Assembly: GCA_037179335.1 (NCBI GenBank)
Contig: JAKZHN010000006.1
Span: 1,488,001 to 1,552,000 of the forward strand
Source of the DNA: Cyclaneusma minus
Lineage: Eukaryota > Ascomycota > Leotiomycetes > Marthamycetales > Marthamycetaceae
Direction: 5' to 3'
DNA: 64,000 nucleotides
The notes beneath the pieces were generated by a model. The model was not told where the DNA came from, made no database searches, and saw nothing but the letters and a program-made list of their open reading frames with translations. A program made the translations under genes and the position numbers. This document shows, one piece after another, positions 1 to 11,384 of the stretch; position 1 is the first letter of the stretch; each line of letters starts with the position of its first letter.

Positions 1-237
1 ATCAAATCTCAGCCTCCAGATCCTATCGCAACCTTTCGACAAAAACATCCAGAGTACGCCGGATGGCATATACTTGACACGAGCGTCATTCAAAAGGATC
101 CGAGTCACTGGTGCCAACGCTTAATGCCGGAGCGTTTTGTCTACTGTCACTTCAACTCCAATGGGCGACCTTACGCATGGTATCGACGGTATCTTGTTGG
201 CGGTAGTCAAGTTAGAGGGGTTCTGATAGAAGATTAG
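1..237 (+). CDS. F0: C-terminal end of an F-family protein, cut by the left window edge
   Basis: Frame 1 is open from the first base to a TAG at 235-237 and encodes 78 residues of a C-terminus. It carries the two blocks that define the family repeated further on in this window: FRQKHPEYAGW near residue 12 (compare FRQAYPEYYSW in F2 and FRRTYPEY in F3), then RFVYCHF...WYRRY...LIED, which lines up with the FIFFEVV...KHED...LIEE tail of F3b. No function is known to me. The start and any introns lie outside the window, so intact and broken copies cannot be told apart. The family match is by eye on short motifs and is the only evidence that this frame is coding. Confidence 0.6.
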   Translation: MKSQPPDPIATFRQKHPEYAGWHILDTSVIQKDPSHWCQRLMPERFVYCHFNSNGRPYAWYRRYLVGGSQVRGVLIED

Positions 238-753
238 CTTCTAAGAGAAGGGGCAAATCAAGGCAGACGACTGAAAGGGGTTTTTGGCATGGGTTGTACG
301 ACTTCCAGGTACCGTCTATTTGTTGCAGCTATTGCGATGATATGATGCTCTAGTGAATCATGAATATTGCATGAAAAATCTCCTTCGACCTTCTGTTTTT
401 CTGCGCACCCGAGTGATAGCATTATGATGGATTTCTACCCTTCACCTCAAGTTACAAGCTTTCACCTCTCCGGTAGATTTAAAATTGCGGAGACTGGGGA
501 TTGCGCCGGGATAAAAATTTGACTGACGAACTTCTCTGTTTCAGAAGCGTCTAGCATGGTATATGTTGGCTATGGCCTATGTAGGACTAAGCACCTTGTT
601 CAGCTCTTTGTATCAGGGTGTGACAAAGTTCTTTGACAGCCTAGCCTTTTTGGGCATATAAGCTCCTCCGCAGCATTTGCTAGAGTCCGTCTACTTCAAT
701 ATGGTCCCGATGTCATCCAATCTTCACAAGCCGCCGCCACAGCATAGCCCGAC
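238..753. other. Intergenic, no gene seen
   Basis: Stop-rich, AT-leaning sequence between the tail of F0 and the start of the broken copy F1. I looked for the short N-terminal exon found in F3 and F4 (M-x-LKPNTRLFE) and did not see it. Confidence 0.5.
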
Positions 754-2478
754 ATGGCAGAGTCGAGCAAGGCAACCGAGAATATGACGCCAGCTTCACC
801 CAACACAGAGTCATCCAATACTTCCCAGCACTGTGGACTTGATCCCCAGAAACCGTCGAAGGGGAGTTCAGACAACCACACCGATTCGAAACTTGCTGCT
901 CTCGCACCCAGCGGCAGCATAGACTTCTCAAAATTCATCTCGCTGCACCTTTCTCAATTGCTTCAGCAGGCGCCAGTGGAGACTAAGGTCGATTTTCTAG
1001 AGGCTTGTGCGAAGGAGTTGGGGATCGAGCTTGGTAAAATCTCAACACGTCGGTTCGACATGCAAGGACCAAATCCAGACAACTCTTCTCAGCGCCCTGG
1101 CGAAGCCTCACAGTCCCATCCGAAGGAGCAACCCCAGCCTCCTGTTGCGCAAATGCCCCATTTTGGAGTTGCGGGACGAGGCTCATCCATAAAGACGTCA
1201 ACTTCGAAGGACGAAGAAAGTGCCCTCATCTGTGAGTTAATCCTCGAACTTCCTATCGGTATCACCAGCCTCGACGGAGTGTCTGCTTCAGTCTTGCAGA
1301 ACAGAATGGACGAAGCACGTTCGATCGCGGAAGACAACAAGCAGCATCGTAATCAAGCTTGCGCAGCTGAAAGTACTCATGCCCCAGGCCTCGAGACCAA
1401 AAAAAACCCGAGAGCGGCCTGAAGGCCGTAATCCTGCCGAAAGCGTCGATGGTGTTGAAACAGCAGAGTCAAAAGAAGTCGCCCGTTGGACTTCAAAGTT
1501 CGTGAGTGATCCTGTCACTTCAACATTGCTGGCTTCGTCTCCAGAATTGGTTGACAAAACCAGCGCAACCAGGATAGAGGAGCTCGCCGGTGTAGCGATG
1601 CAGAGCATCCTGACCCAAACGTTTATGGGAGTACGGGCAAGGCTTGCTGCTGTCATAGATGGGAAAGTGCCAGGTTTGGTATTGCCGATGGCTCCGAGCG
1701 TTGCTCAAACTGTAATTGGCCAGCTCGATGAACTTTTAGACAAGTTTTACGAGGATGATTCATCTGACAGAGATGGCGCTTCCCAGTCTGTTAGTGGCGA
1801 GAAGAAAACTGATGGTGAAATGCCTTCACCAGAGAAAGACATCCCATCCAGCAACACCCCCGAGACCGGTCCCGATACCAGACTTCCCGACCCGAGCCTT
1901 GAGTAGAGAATGCAAGAAAACGAAAAATCTCTCAACGACGTCATCTCCAGAATCTCACAGCTGGACAACATGCTTGCTCGAGTAGAAGAACTCGAAAGAA
2001 GGCATGATAGGCTCGAGGAATTAGTGGCCGCGTCTTCCATACCACAGAAGAACGCTGAGCGGATTGAGAGCAGCTTTGAGGACTCCATGGATACACTTAC
2101 ACCTACAGTCCCAACTACGCCCTTCGGCAAATCTCCGACTCTGACTTCGTGAAAGAGTTTCCACGCAAACACTTCGAATACAGCTTCTGGCCAGTTCTCA
2201 ATGAGGAGACAGCGTCAAGACTAGTCGAGTGTTGTTCAGACAACCGTGTCTCGCTAGACACTTGGACGAACACTCGTTTTATCCATCTGTCTGCAGGGCG
2301 TTTGTGTATGGCAGCGAAGCGAATGGAGAGGGTAGCTCGCTCTTCTGGCACCGGATCTCCAAGGAAGACGGGAATGGGTGCATCGAGCGTTCGTGAAAAC
2401 AACGAAAGGATCGCAAGGCGCTCTGCTAGTATGGTTTTTCGCTTACTCTGCTTCCAGGAGGAAGTCTGGGCACTCTAA
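754..2478 (+). pseudogene. F1: degenerate F-family copy, several frame breaks
   Basis: ATG at 754 opens a frame to 1422 with the family's helical segment (IDFSKFISLHLSQLLQQ..F..AC.KELGIEL), matching LGDLISPYMLGRLQ..F..C.QAL.REL in F4. At an A8 run near 1400 the open frame moves by one (1379-1906). A TAG at 1904-1906 interrupts it, the same frame resumes at 1907 with a coiled coil (about 1910-2090), and near 2100 the coding signal moves to another frame containing DFVKEFPRKHFEYSFW. A further shift near 2280 recovers AFVYGS...WHR. This order (helical segment, coiled coil, F.EF/YPEY block, W.R block) is the family order. Some breaks could be introns, but I see no good splice sites at the A8 run or around the TAG. 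Most likely a decayed copy. Confidence 0.6.
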
Positions 2479-3373
2479 TCTGTACATAATCAAGCCCCCC
2501 ACGTCATCAATGAATCGGACGGCGATGATCGGTGAACAGTACCCGATACATGTTGTTTCATCTAACTCCCAAAGAAAAGAAGTGTGCATTGACATCCTGG
2601 TGTTCTGAGTTTGGCGGATCGAACGTAGAGGCTCTTCCGAATCCCAGAAGGCAAAGAAGAGTAGAAGCACTACTAATAGTTGATCAAGATGACAACATAT
2701 GTACCTAGTATAGCTGCGAAGCCCCGAATTCTTCTCCCAAATTTTCCCAAGGGATCTGCAAATCAACCAAGTATAACCACGTTCCTCATTCCTCTCCAGT
2801 AGGCGAAAAGTGACAAAACACAGCAGAGTAGGCATATGAGGACGAGAGCTAGAGGATCCTATGATAGTTGATAGGACTTGGCTACTTTTGTAAGATCACC
2901 AGAGAAGCTAACGAGAACGGAAACGTTACGAAGGACATCACCGCCAAGAAGCCTGAGTCCGAGAAGACATCTTTCGGGGCTGAACCGTAAGTCGAGATTA
3001 CTGACATGGTTGCTGCAAACCGAGTGATTTGGTCTCATGAGTGTCATCTTACTTCTTTTGCGATTGGATTTTGCGAACTTCAGATGTTGCAATAGCTTCG
3101 TTGTGATACCAAGAGAGAAAATGTGTATGTAGTTCCAGCTCCGTTTGAAGCTATTCCCATCTTAAGCACCATGGTTGCCCAGGGCAACCATGGCAGGCAG
3201 CAAGGCAGCTACTAGTAGGTGGCAGCGGCGACTGGGGTCAAACGGGCCCACAGCTTCGTTTGATCGTTTCCCCACATCTCGGAACTTGAACTCCAACATT
3301 GAAAGTCCAAACGCGACTGGACGAATATCAGTCGACACTCATGAAGTAAGCACCACATCTAACACCAACCTCA
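2479..3373. other. Intergenic, no gene seen
   Basis: No frame here shows family motifs or recognisable domains. A 111-residue frame from 3175 begins with TTG and overlaps the palindrome at 3171-3191; I do not regard it as a gene. Confidence 0.4.
3171..3191. repeat. Perfect 9-bp inverted repeat (ATGGTTGCC / GGCAACCAT)
   Basis: Arms at 3171-3179 and 3183-3191 with a 3-bp spacer, lying about 180 bp upstream of the surviving part of F2. The palindrome contains an ATG on each strand. Function unknown. Confidence 0.7.
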
Positions 3374-4183
3374 ATGATGGTCACTCCTACCTCCACCGGA
3401 AGTGGCTCAGAGCCTACACCATCGAACGGTATCGAAATCGCTCCACTCAAAACTACGCCACTCAATATCGGATCCACCACTTTCGAGAAACACCAAAGCA
3501 GTTTGGTTGATGCGGATCTTGTCACAGTCGCCAACGCAATCGCTAGCCAAGCCACCTGCATCAACAAGAATTTCGCTTCATGCGCCAGCGAGCTGAACCA
3601 GCTGAAAAGCAATGGTAGCGCCAACAATGACGCACGACTCCGAGCCTTGGAGTCCAAACTTGAAGCCATTGAAGAGAGGCTGAAAGCGCTGGATGAGGAG
3701 AAGAAGCAGCAGAGGGTCACAGGCAAAACCTACCTTTTCAAAAATATCCAAGGAGAGTTCGGCGTCGAGCCCATGACAGAGGAGCCAGAGTTTGTGAAGA
3801 AGTTTCGACAAGCCTATCCCGAATACTACTCTTGGGCCATTCAGGAATTCAACGGCCCAGATACCATGGATTAGACATACGGGCATCCTCCACGGTACCA
3901 AAAGCCAAAATACCGAGGTCCCAAGTACATCGCGTTCGAGCGTGTTCGCCACAACAAAGACACCACCGACCATGCGATTATCTGGTCTCGACATGACGGC
4001 GATGATCACGCTTTGATCGCTGAAACTATCGTACCGGTGCCATGGCAAGGCCACTGGTTTGCGGACATGTATCCTGGACGTCTTGCAAAATGGCATTGGA
4101 TCGATGAAACAGACGCGTGCGGGGCACCAAGGTTGGAGCTCACTTGGACTGAACAGCTTCGACGCTGTGGCAAAATGGCATAG
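3374..4183 (+). pseudogene. F2: F-family copy with one in-frame TAG
   Basis: One frame runs from ATG 3374 to TAG 4181-4183 (269 codons) with a single internal stop at 3872-3874. Before the stop: the coiled-coil module (INKNFASCASELNQLK, then DARLRALESKLEAIEERLKAL) and FVKKFRQAYPEYYSW. After the stop, in the same frame: GPKYIAFERV, HAIIWSRHDGDDHALIAE and YPGRLAKWHWIDE, which match GPKYIAFEEV, RAIVWSRHGVDEKALIA and FPGRLLMEIGSYVDE of F3. Homology on both sides of the stop shows that the TAG interrupts a once continuous protein. CAG to TAG is a C-to-T change in CpA context, compatible with repeat-induced point mutation, though one site proves nothing. The N-terminal exon and helical segment of F3 and F4 were not found upstream. 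Confidence 0.7.
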
Positions 4184-4254
4184 GGTCGATGAGACAGACG
4201 CGTGCCGGGATTCAACTTGGAGATCAGTCTGATTGAAGACACCGCTACGCACCG
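4085..4254. repeat. About 85-bp imperfect tandem duplication in the F2 tail
   Basis: GCAAAATGGCAT starts at 4085 and again at 4170. The first 36 bases of the two units differ at only a few positions, and the remainder (TTGGAGCTCA... against TTGGAGATCA...) is more diverged. The second unit carries the TAG that ends the F2 frame. Confidence 0.6.
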
Positions 4255-5327
4255 TCAAGCATGCACTTGCCAGTATTCACCAGACACTTACCTCGCTGGG
4301 CAGAAAAGAAAACGGCTAGAATATCTGGGAGAATGGTCAGGCACTAGGATGTTGGACCACAGCAACACATCCCAAGCCCCAATGGACGATCACTGCGCCC
4401 ATATCGCTGTCCTACACTCTGCATCCAAGACGCTATCCACCATCAAGCCTTCTGCTTGCCAAGACTCTCTATATTCCTGTCCTCCATCCAAGAAAAACAG
4501 ATCTGAGCGAACCATCAGATAGTATATTCTCGGAGAACGGCACGAGACCCCAATGAAACATCGATATCCCCAAGCCGCTCTCCTACACTTTGCATTCAAG
4601 TGACATCTGCCTAATTCCAATCTGAGCGCCAGTCCCAGAACCCCTTTCCTACAAAAAGGCGAGATAAGCGCTGACGGCCAACTCTTCAACTCTTCTCTAG
4701 TGACTACTCTCCGTGATTTGTCACTAACCAGAGCCCCTATTCTTCCTCACCCATTCCCTTGCCCGCTTCCTGAATGTCAACAACCTCCAAATCTCCAACC
4801 CCATTCCTTCCTTCTCTGCCTGTTTAAGCTGCACAGCTCCCAACTCGCCGACTTCCTTCCTTCGCCACTCGACAATCATCCATCACCCATGAACACTTAC
4901 TCCTCGCCCAGCCACGTCCAACCTATCACGTCCAACCCATCACCAAACACACCAGCATAGCAGCACCGCCCAACCTCCTTTCTCCATCTCCTCTCTCAAA
5001 TCCACTCCATCCACTACACCTTCTCAATTTGCACAGACACCTACGACTTCCGCTTTGCCATCGTACCGATCTGTGTGCTTGACAGCCAGCACAGGAATTC
5101 TGCATCGACATTGAGTGCCCAACATGAGATCTCACTGCCGTGAAGCAGAAGAAGGGCTTGATGGGCGTAATACCAGGTAGGAGATCTCGAAACCTACACC
5201 AAATCAAGACAGAGAGGTTCAGAAGAGACATCCTACGTGCTCTAGGAATCGCGTATTACAAGATACGATATTGTAGTTTCTAGCCCAATATTTCCACCCC
5301 CAACCACCGCGCCCCTTTCCCACCCCT
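4255..5327. other. Intergenic, pyrimidine-rich
   Basis: C/T-rich sequence with short Pro/Ser-type frames that look compositional. No gene supported. It lies between the F2 relic and the 3' end of the monooxygenase gene. Confidence 0.4.
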
Positions 5328-6629
5328 CTAATAAATCAGCCTAAAAACCATATAAAACAACCTTACAAAAACCCCCACCACCCGACTCCCCAGCCACCCC
5401 AACTCCTCCTCCACATTCCGCGTCAAATACCTATGCACCGTGCTCCTCGGTGCGCCCTCGGTCAGAAACATATCAACCTCGTTTCCCCAACTCAGCCTCT
5501 GTTTCTTCTCCGCCCTCTTCCAAATCCCCCTCTCCACCTCCTCCACACCCCCATACAGCGTCCCTAAAGGATCTTTCAAAGCCTTTTCATCCTGCCCACC
5601 CTCAACTTTCTCAGCCGCATCTATTATTGCGTCTGCCAAGTACATAGCATCTTGCATCCCCAAATTCACACCCTCCCCCGCAAACGGCACCATCAAATGC
5701 GCCGCATCGCCAATGACTGTCATGCCACCTCGCTGCTGCCACGTCGTCCCAATCGGCAGCATATAAAGCGGCAATCGAATCGGTTCCTGCGCCATCATAA
5801 TCAACTCCTTCAACGTCGCACACCAATCCCCAAAAATCTCTTCCCCCAGCACCTTCCTAAAACTCTCCATACCCTCTTTCGACTCAAAATCATACTTCGT
5901 TTTCTTAACCACTTCTTCAGGCCGCGTCCACCAAGCTGCAACGCGAATACTGCCATCGCCCATTTGCTGGCCCGATATCGATTTGCCGTCGCTGAAACTG
6001 AATAGATTGCCGCGGCGGATGAGGTCGTATAAATGGGGGGCGGTTTCGGACACGTGCGGGATGAACATTATTACGCCGTCGATGCCGGAGAATACGGGCT
6101 TGACGTCTGTGAGTGCGGCGCGGACTTTACTCCATGCTCCGTCTGCGCCGACTACTAAATCGAAGCCACTTTCTTTCGTGCCGTCTTCGAAAAACAGCGT
6201 CTTGTCATCGCCAACCTTCGCCAATTTCCTGCCCCACTTTATAACACCTTCTGGCAAACTGTCATAAAGTAGCTTCCTCAGCGCACTGCGGTCGATCTCT
6301 GGCCTGCCTCTTGAACTCCCCTCGCCAGAAGCGCCTTTCAGACTGATATACCTTTTCAGGTTCTTGTCACACAATATGAATGCTTCGCCGTCGAATCGTG
6401 CGAGAGAGAGAAATTCGTCGTAGAGTCCGCATTTTCGCAAAGCGGCGATGCCGGTTTTCGTGTGGAGATCGAGAGTACCGCCTTGAGCGCGGAAGTCGAG
6501 GGCGAGTTCGGCTTCGTAGATTGTGACGGAGAGGAGGGCGGAGGAGGGGGAGGATAGGAGGAGGCGCGCGAGGGTGCAGCCGACGGGACCGGCGCCGATG
6601 ATGGCGATGCGGAAGATGGGGGAGGGCAT
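5328..6629 (-). CDS. FAD-dependent monooxygenase, TetX/UbiH-like
   Basis: Intronless 433-residue protein. The N-terminus has the FAD-binding Rossmann motif (IIGAGPVGCTLARLL, GxGxxG at residues 12-17). Residues 111-121 (EIDRSALRKLL) form the conserved Arg/Leu segment of the class A fold, 161-170 (GADGAWSKVR) the DG motif, and 307-322 (GDAAHLMVPFAGEGVN) the GD motif that contacts the FAD ribityl chain. Proteins of this group use NAD(P)H and O2 to hydroxylate aromatic or polyketide-like substrates; the TetX subgroup is best known for tetracycline hydroxylation, but the substrate here cannot be told from sequence. The C-terminal VVGVFVRLFYMVF stretch is hydrophobic and may touch a membrane. No biosynthetic backbone gene is adjacent, so membership of a metabolite cluster is unsupported. 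Length is normal for the family. Confidence 0.9.
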   Translation of the reverse strand: MPSPIFRIAIIGAGPVGCTLARLLLSSPSSALLSVTIYEAELALDFRAQGGTLDLHTKTGIAALRKCGLYDEFLSLARFDGEAFILCDKNLKRYISLKGASGEGSSRGRPEIDRSALRKLLYDSLPEGVIKWGRKLAKVGDDKTLFFEDGTKESGFDLVVGADGAWSKVRAALTDVKPVFSGIDGVIMFIPHVSETAPHLYDLIRRGNLFSFSDGKSISGQQMGDGSIRVAAWWTRPEEVVKKTKYDFESKEGMESFRKVLGEEIFGDWCATLKELIMMAQEPIRLPLYMLPIGTTWQQRGGMTVIGDAAHLMVPFAGEGVNLGMQDAMYLADAIIDAAEKVEGGQDEKALKDPLGTLYGGVEEVERGIWKRAEKKQRLSWGNEVDMFLTEGAPRSTVHRYLTRNVEEELGWLGSRVVGVFVRLFYMVFRLIY

Positions 6630-8786
6630 GGCTGTTGAGGGGTGGGGAGTGGGTGGGCGGTTGGAGAGCTTGTGGGGAGGAGCGCTTGCGGAGAGCTTGG
6701 TGGGACAGCCTTCTGGCAGAAGCTTGAGCTGAGAGCTTGCTGCGAACTCGGTGAAGATCTGGTGAGGAGCTTGCTAAGAGCTTGCTAAGAGCTTGCTAAG
6801 AGCTGTGGGAGCTTGTGGTTGCAAGTCTTCCGTCCTGAGGATTGGAAAGTGGAAATGTCGATTTTTATGTTCCTGAACTGCTCTGAATGCAGGGGCTCGC
6901 AGAGGGTTTCACCAATCCCTGCTGAAAAGGATTTTGCGAGGTCGAGGACAGCGGTTGTTGAGAGCCTCAAAATCTGTCGAGCTCGATAAAGCAATTGATC
7001 GAGGAGACGCGACGCAGAAAACAGCGACGAGCAGAGAATTTAAGAGAGTCCAGGAAATGATGAGACGGTAATGAAAGTGGATTCCTACATCTTGCTTTTT
7101 GCAGTGTTTGCCTGGCCATCAGCTGATGCTCTTACCATTACTGCCTGGCTTGTCAGCGACTCAGCAGTTGGTTCACCTCAAGATCATGGTGATAGGCAGA
7201 GACGCGCGGCGCAATGCTAATAATGGCAGTCAAGACTACCAGCTTTTGGCAATTCGACCGCGGTGCGGGGCGCCGAGGAAAGCTTGAAGCTTCAATTCGA
7301 GATCCATTTGTCGTGGGAAAAGGAAGGAGATGCGGTGGACGTGATGGAAATTCTGCAAAAGACGTGAGAAGCGGGGCGTGTTGGAGGCCGAGTCGGGGGC
7401 GAAGCGGCCTTTTTCGCTGCGGCTCGGGCTGGAGCTACCGATCACGTGATTTTTGTTGACGCGTGGCATTTTTGTTCATCTCGTTCGATTTGGCCTCGAT
7501 TCGCGCCATCGGCGGCCCGACGATTTTGGCTTCTCGATTTGTGACAAGTCTGCGCTTTGGTGATGTGTCTGTCTGTCATTTGTCGTTCGCGTTTCATGCG
7601 CGACATGAGGAATGCTCGGTTTCGATAGCCGGCCATGCTATTGGAGAGCTCAAGGCCAATTCTCAGCCGTGTCATGTTCCGTCCTCGGTGGCTGCTGGTG
7701 GCTGAGCTTGAGGTTCCCCCGGCGAGCCTGGCCCTCGAAGGCTTGCTGTTGACCGCGGGACGGTGCAGCTCTTGGCTCTCATCTCGCATGTCGAGATTAT
7801 GGGCAATTGAAGTCTGATTTGACTTCGATGGTAATTCCCCTATCTTCATGGGGGCCTCACTTCGATGTCTCCATAATGATGGATGATCTCCAGGGTCCAG
7901 ATCAGTGCACACTCCACGTCCCGGACATTTGGGCTCTCCACAGAATATCGACAGACTCCAGATGGATCGATCAGTGCTGTTGCCGCCCTTCCCCTTTTCT
8001 GGTCAAGTGGTGATTCAAGAGTGGGACTCCTCCGCACTGCGATCAGACGATCTGCTATGAATAGACGCCACATCCCGGCATTGCGCTCTCGCCCGCCGTA
8101 GGAAATACGGCGATGCACACAGCATGACGACCAGAAATGCAGGAACACGGACCGGTATTGGCTGCGATTGGCTCGGGTCAAGCCCTGCCGCAGAGAGATT
8201 TTCATCGCTTGACATGGGCGGCTGCGCCTTACCGATTGTAGACTAGAGTGCCTGGGCTGCGCCTTCCCCATCAAAGAAACGTGTGGAGGGCTAAGCAGGG
8301 GTTGACTGGTGTCCTTTGGGGTGCTTGGGGGTGCCACGGGTGCTTTGGGGGAAGGAACGAGTGTGTGGAGAGTTCAGTGGTGGTCGATGGCGGCTTCCCC
8401 GATCCCAGGGGCAAACACGGTTGTTAGGCCGCACCACAACATCGATCATTTAAGCATCACGCTACCGGCTGCTGGGCCAGCGCCGGCTTCCTTCCTCTGA
8501 TTCATCACACTCTCCTTTGATCAAAAGCACGCGTCCGTCCTGCTCCGTTCTTTCTCCATTCCCTATGACCGTCTCTTCGACCAAACATCACCTTCGTTGA
8601 TCTTTCCTGCCGCCTTCTTCAACCACCTACGACTATTAATTCGACCTCTTCGACCCCACAGTCGTTCTTCAACTACTCCGAGTCCAGGCACACCGTCCCC
8701 CGTCCCAAGTCCCAGTCTGCAAACGCCCGACTTCTTTCCTTGCCACTCTCGCTCGTCTCGAGAATCAACTCACACACACCGCAATC
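6630..8786. other. Long intergenic region between divergent genes
   Basis: Holds the promoters of the monooxygenase (leftward) and the GH17 gene (rightward). Many short frames exist on both strands (for example 156 codons at 7442-7912, minus), but none has a recognisable domain or convincing gene structure. The last 300 bp before 8787 are CT-rich, as is common in highly expressed fungal promoters. Confidence 0.5.
6767..6804. repeat. 11-bp tandem repeat, GAGCTTGCTAA x 3.4
   Basis: Exact units at 6767-6777, 6778-6788 and 6789-6799 plus a partial unit. Related GAGCTTG words recur from about 6660, all within the 5' flank of the monooxygenase gene. Confidence 0.8.
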
Positions 8787-10182
8787 ATGCGCTCCCAAAC
8801 TCTTGTCTCGCTGGCTGCGTCCATCTCGGCCGCCAACGCTGTCTACACCGGCTTCAACTACGGCTCCACCCAAACAGACGGCTCCATCAAGAGCCAGCAG
8901 GATTTCGCCGATGAGTTCACCACTGCGCAGAACCTGGTTGGAACCTCGGGCTTCACAAGCGCCCGTCTCTACACCATGGTCGTGAGTATCCCATTCCCCG
9001 CTTCTGTCATATTACTTTGCAGGGCCCCTGCTAATGCCTTCACAGCAAGCCGGTACTACCAACACTCCCATCAGCGCTCTCCAGGCTGCCATCGACACCA
9101 AGACCTCCCTTCTCCTGGGTATGTGGGCTTCCGGAGGTGATGCCGGTTTCGCCAACGAGCTGGCTGCTCTGAAGTCCGCCATTGCTCAATACGGTGATGC
9201 TCTCTCTGGTCAGATTGCTGGTCTCTCCATTGGTAGCGAGGATCTGTACCGTCTGTCGCCTCAGGGTGTCCTGGCTGGCTCAAATCCTGGTGCCGAGCCT
9301 GCTACTGTCATCAACTACATCTCCCAGGTCAAGGATGCCTTGAAGGGTACTGCTTGGGCTGACATCAAGCTCGGTCACGTCGACACCTGGACTGCATGGG
9401 CCAACTCTTCCAACAACGATGTCATCAAGGCTCTTGACTGGATTGGCATGGATGCTTACCCCTACTTCCAGAACACCGACTCTAACGGCATTGAGAACGC
9501 CAAGTCTCTCTTCTTCGATGCTTACGACCAGACCAAGGCCCAAGCTGGCAGCACTGAGATCTGGATCACTGAGACTGGCTGGCCCGTGAGCGGAAAGACT
9601 GAGAACTTGGGTGTTCCGTCTACTGACAACGCCAAGAGCTACTGGGATCAGGTTGCTTGCACCATCAAGGGCAACTACAACACCTACTGGTACACTCTCC
9701 AGGACTCCCAAGGTGGAACCCCCAACCCCAGCTTCGGTCTTGTTGGCTCCACCCTCAGCACCACTCCTCTCTATGACCTTTCTTGCGACAACGTGACTAC
9801 TTCCAGCAGCACCTCCGCCTCTGGCGACAAGTCTACTGCCAAGTCATCTGTACCCACCATCGTTGCCACTGGATCCGGAATGGGACTTACTCCCTCTGAG
9901 GGTGCCGGAAACGGCGCACCTGCCGGATCTGCCAGCATGACCGCTTCTTACCCCATGTCGAACAGCAGTGCCACCGGCGCTGCTGCTGCAGCCGGAACTG
10001 GATCTGCTGGTAACGGTGGCTCTGGTGGCCACGGTGGCTCTGGCGGTGCCGGTGTGACCACCACTGCCGCTGCTTCTGCAAGCCAAACCTCTTCCTTCAG
10101 CTCCGGCGCCACCGCTCTCTCCATCAACGCCATCGCTGGACTGATGGGCGTGGCTGTCGCTGCCATCATGGCTGCTTTGTAA
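8787..10182 (+). CDS. GH17 beta-1,3-glucanase, GPI-anchored (EglC/BGL2-like)
   Basis: Two exons, 8787-8981 and 9046-10182; the 64-bp intron has donor GTGAGT, branch CTAAT and acceptor CACAG, phase 0. Product 443 residues. A signal peptide covers residues 1 to about 18. The catalytic GH17 domain follows, with the acid/base in SIGSEDLYR (Glu about 130), WIGMDAYPYFQ, and the nucleophile in WITETGWP (Glu about 241). From about residue 315 the chain is Ser/Thr/Gly-rich, and it ends in a hydrophobic segment typical of a GPI signal. Such enzymes hydrolyse or transfer beta-1,3-glucan at the wall and act in remodelling during growth and separation. Codon choice is strongly C-ending, consistent with high expression. 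Confidence 0.93.
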
Positions 10183-11384
10183 ATACCCACGAAGTTGTTA
10201 TGTGATCGGTTGCTGGATTTCCTTTCGGATGGAGCATGGATCTTTTTATGGATGGACCTGCATTTGATACGGTGGAGCACGGAAAAGCGGGTTCATATTT
10301 GTATGTGATGCATTTCGGGCAACAGTCTCGAGGTCTAGTATGACACATCACACCACGACCACGCTATCACTAGGGTACATACTGCGTCTGAGGGTTTCAG
10401 CGCGCTACGATAGACGGTTATTGATTTCAGAATGATAATTTGACGAATCCACATTCTTTTGAAGTGCGATTATGATGTCTGTGATGGTGGTGAAGTGATT
10501 GGTGAGTAGACATCAACCATCGAAATTGGTCGATTTGAACTTGCTGACCCGGCCCTCTTAACTTTGTCCCGGAATGATGAAGTGACAGAACGGCAAGTCC
10601 GAGCTCTTTTACCTACAAGTCGCTATCCATCTAGCTTTCGAGAATTTCCAGAAGGTTTTGGTATGAAACATCTAGAGCTGGCAGCCTTCATATTCGGCCG
10701 CGATGTCACGATGTCAACCTCGCTAGATCATGATAGTCTATTGATAGATAGCCTTGGATTATTGGCGACACCGGCTTGAAGACTATCCACCGAATCCAGA
10801 CTAATACTAACAACCATTTACCATGGGACGAATTATCCAATCTACGTCTCCGGATTAGCACGACTCCCGGAGCCGCAGATTCGCCTACGTCATCTCGACG
10901 TATAAATCGGCGATGGGGTGTCTTGGCAAAATGCACCTCCATCCAGGGACGACTCCAAAGGTTCAACCGCCGGCTTGTGTCCAACGTCTAGTTTTCGAGA
11001 CACGACCCACGTGTTGATCAAAGTATTGCTTTTCGAGAAATCTGGGGTTGCAGTCTCGAGAATTAAGCGAATGAACTGGATGATAAGGATGCAGAATGGA
11101 CAGATGCAATTCCGTGGAACGAGATGCCTGCAACATTGCTGTCATGCCGGATCTTTAAAGCTTGCTTCCAGAAGCACCAGTTGAACTCAAAAAGGCACGG
11201 TGTAGGTGATGGACGATGTGGACTCGGAAAGGGTTAGGTACATAAAGCAACTCAATGCCCTTCAAGCTAAGTTTCCTCGTCCCTTTTTGTCTGCTTTCCT
11301 TCCTCACCCTTCTCTCCCTCTCACAAGTTATTGGATCGTTGTCATTTGCTTGCCAGGAACCAACTCCCCTTCATGCCTCCAAAC
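10183..11384. other. Intergenic between GH17 and PhoD-like genes
   Basis: The 3' flank of the GH17 gene and the promoter of the phosphatase gene. Short frames only; no supported gene. A CT-rich stretch precedes the downstream start. Confidence 0.5.
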
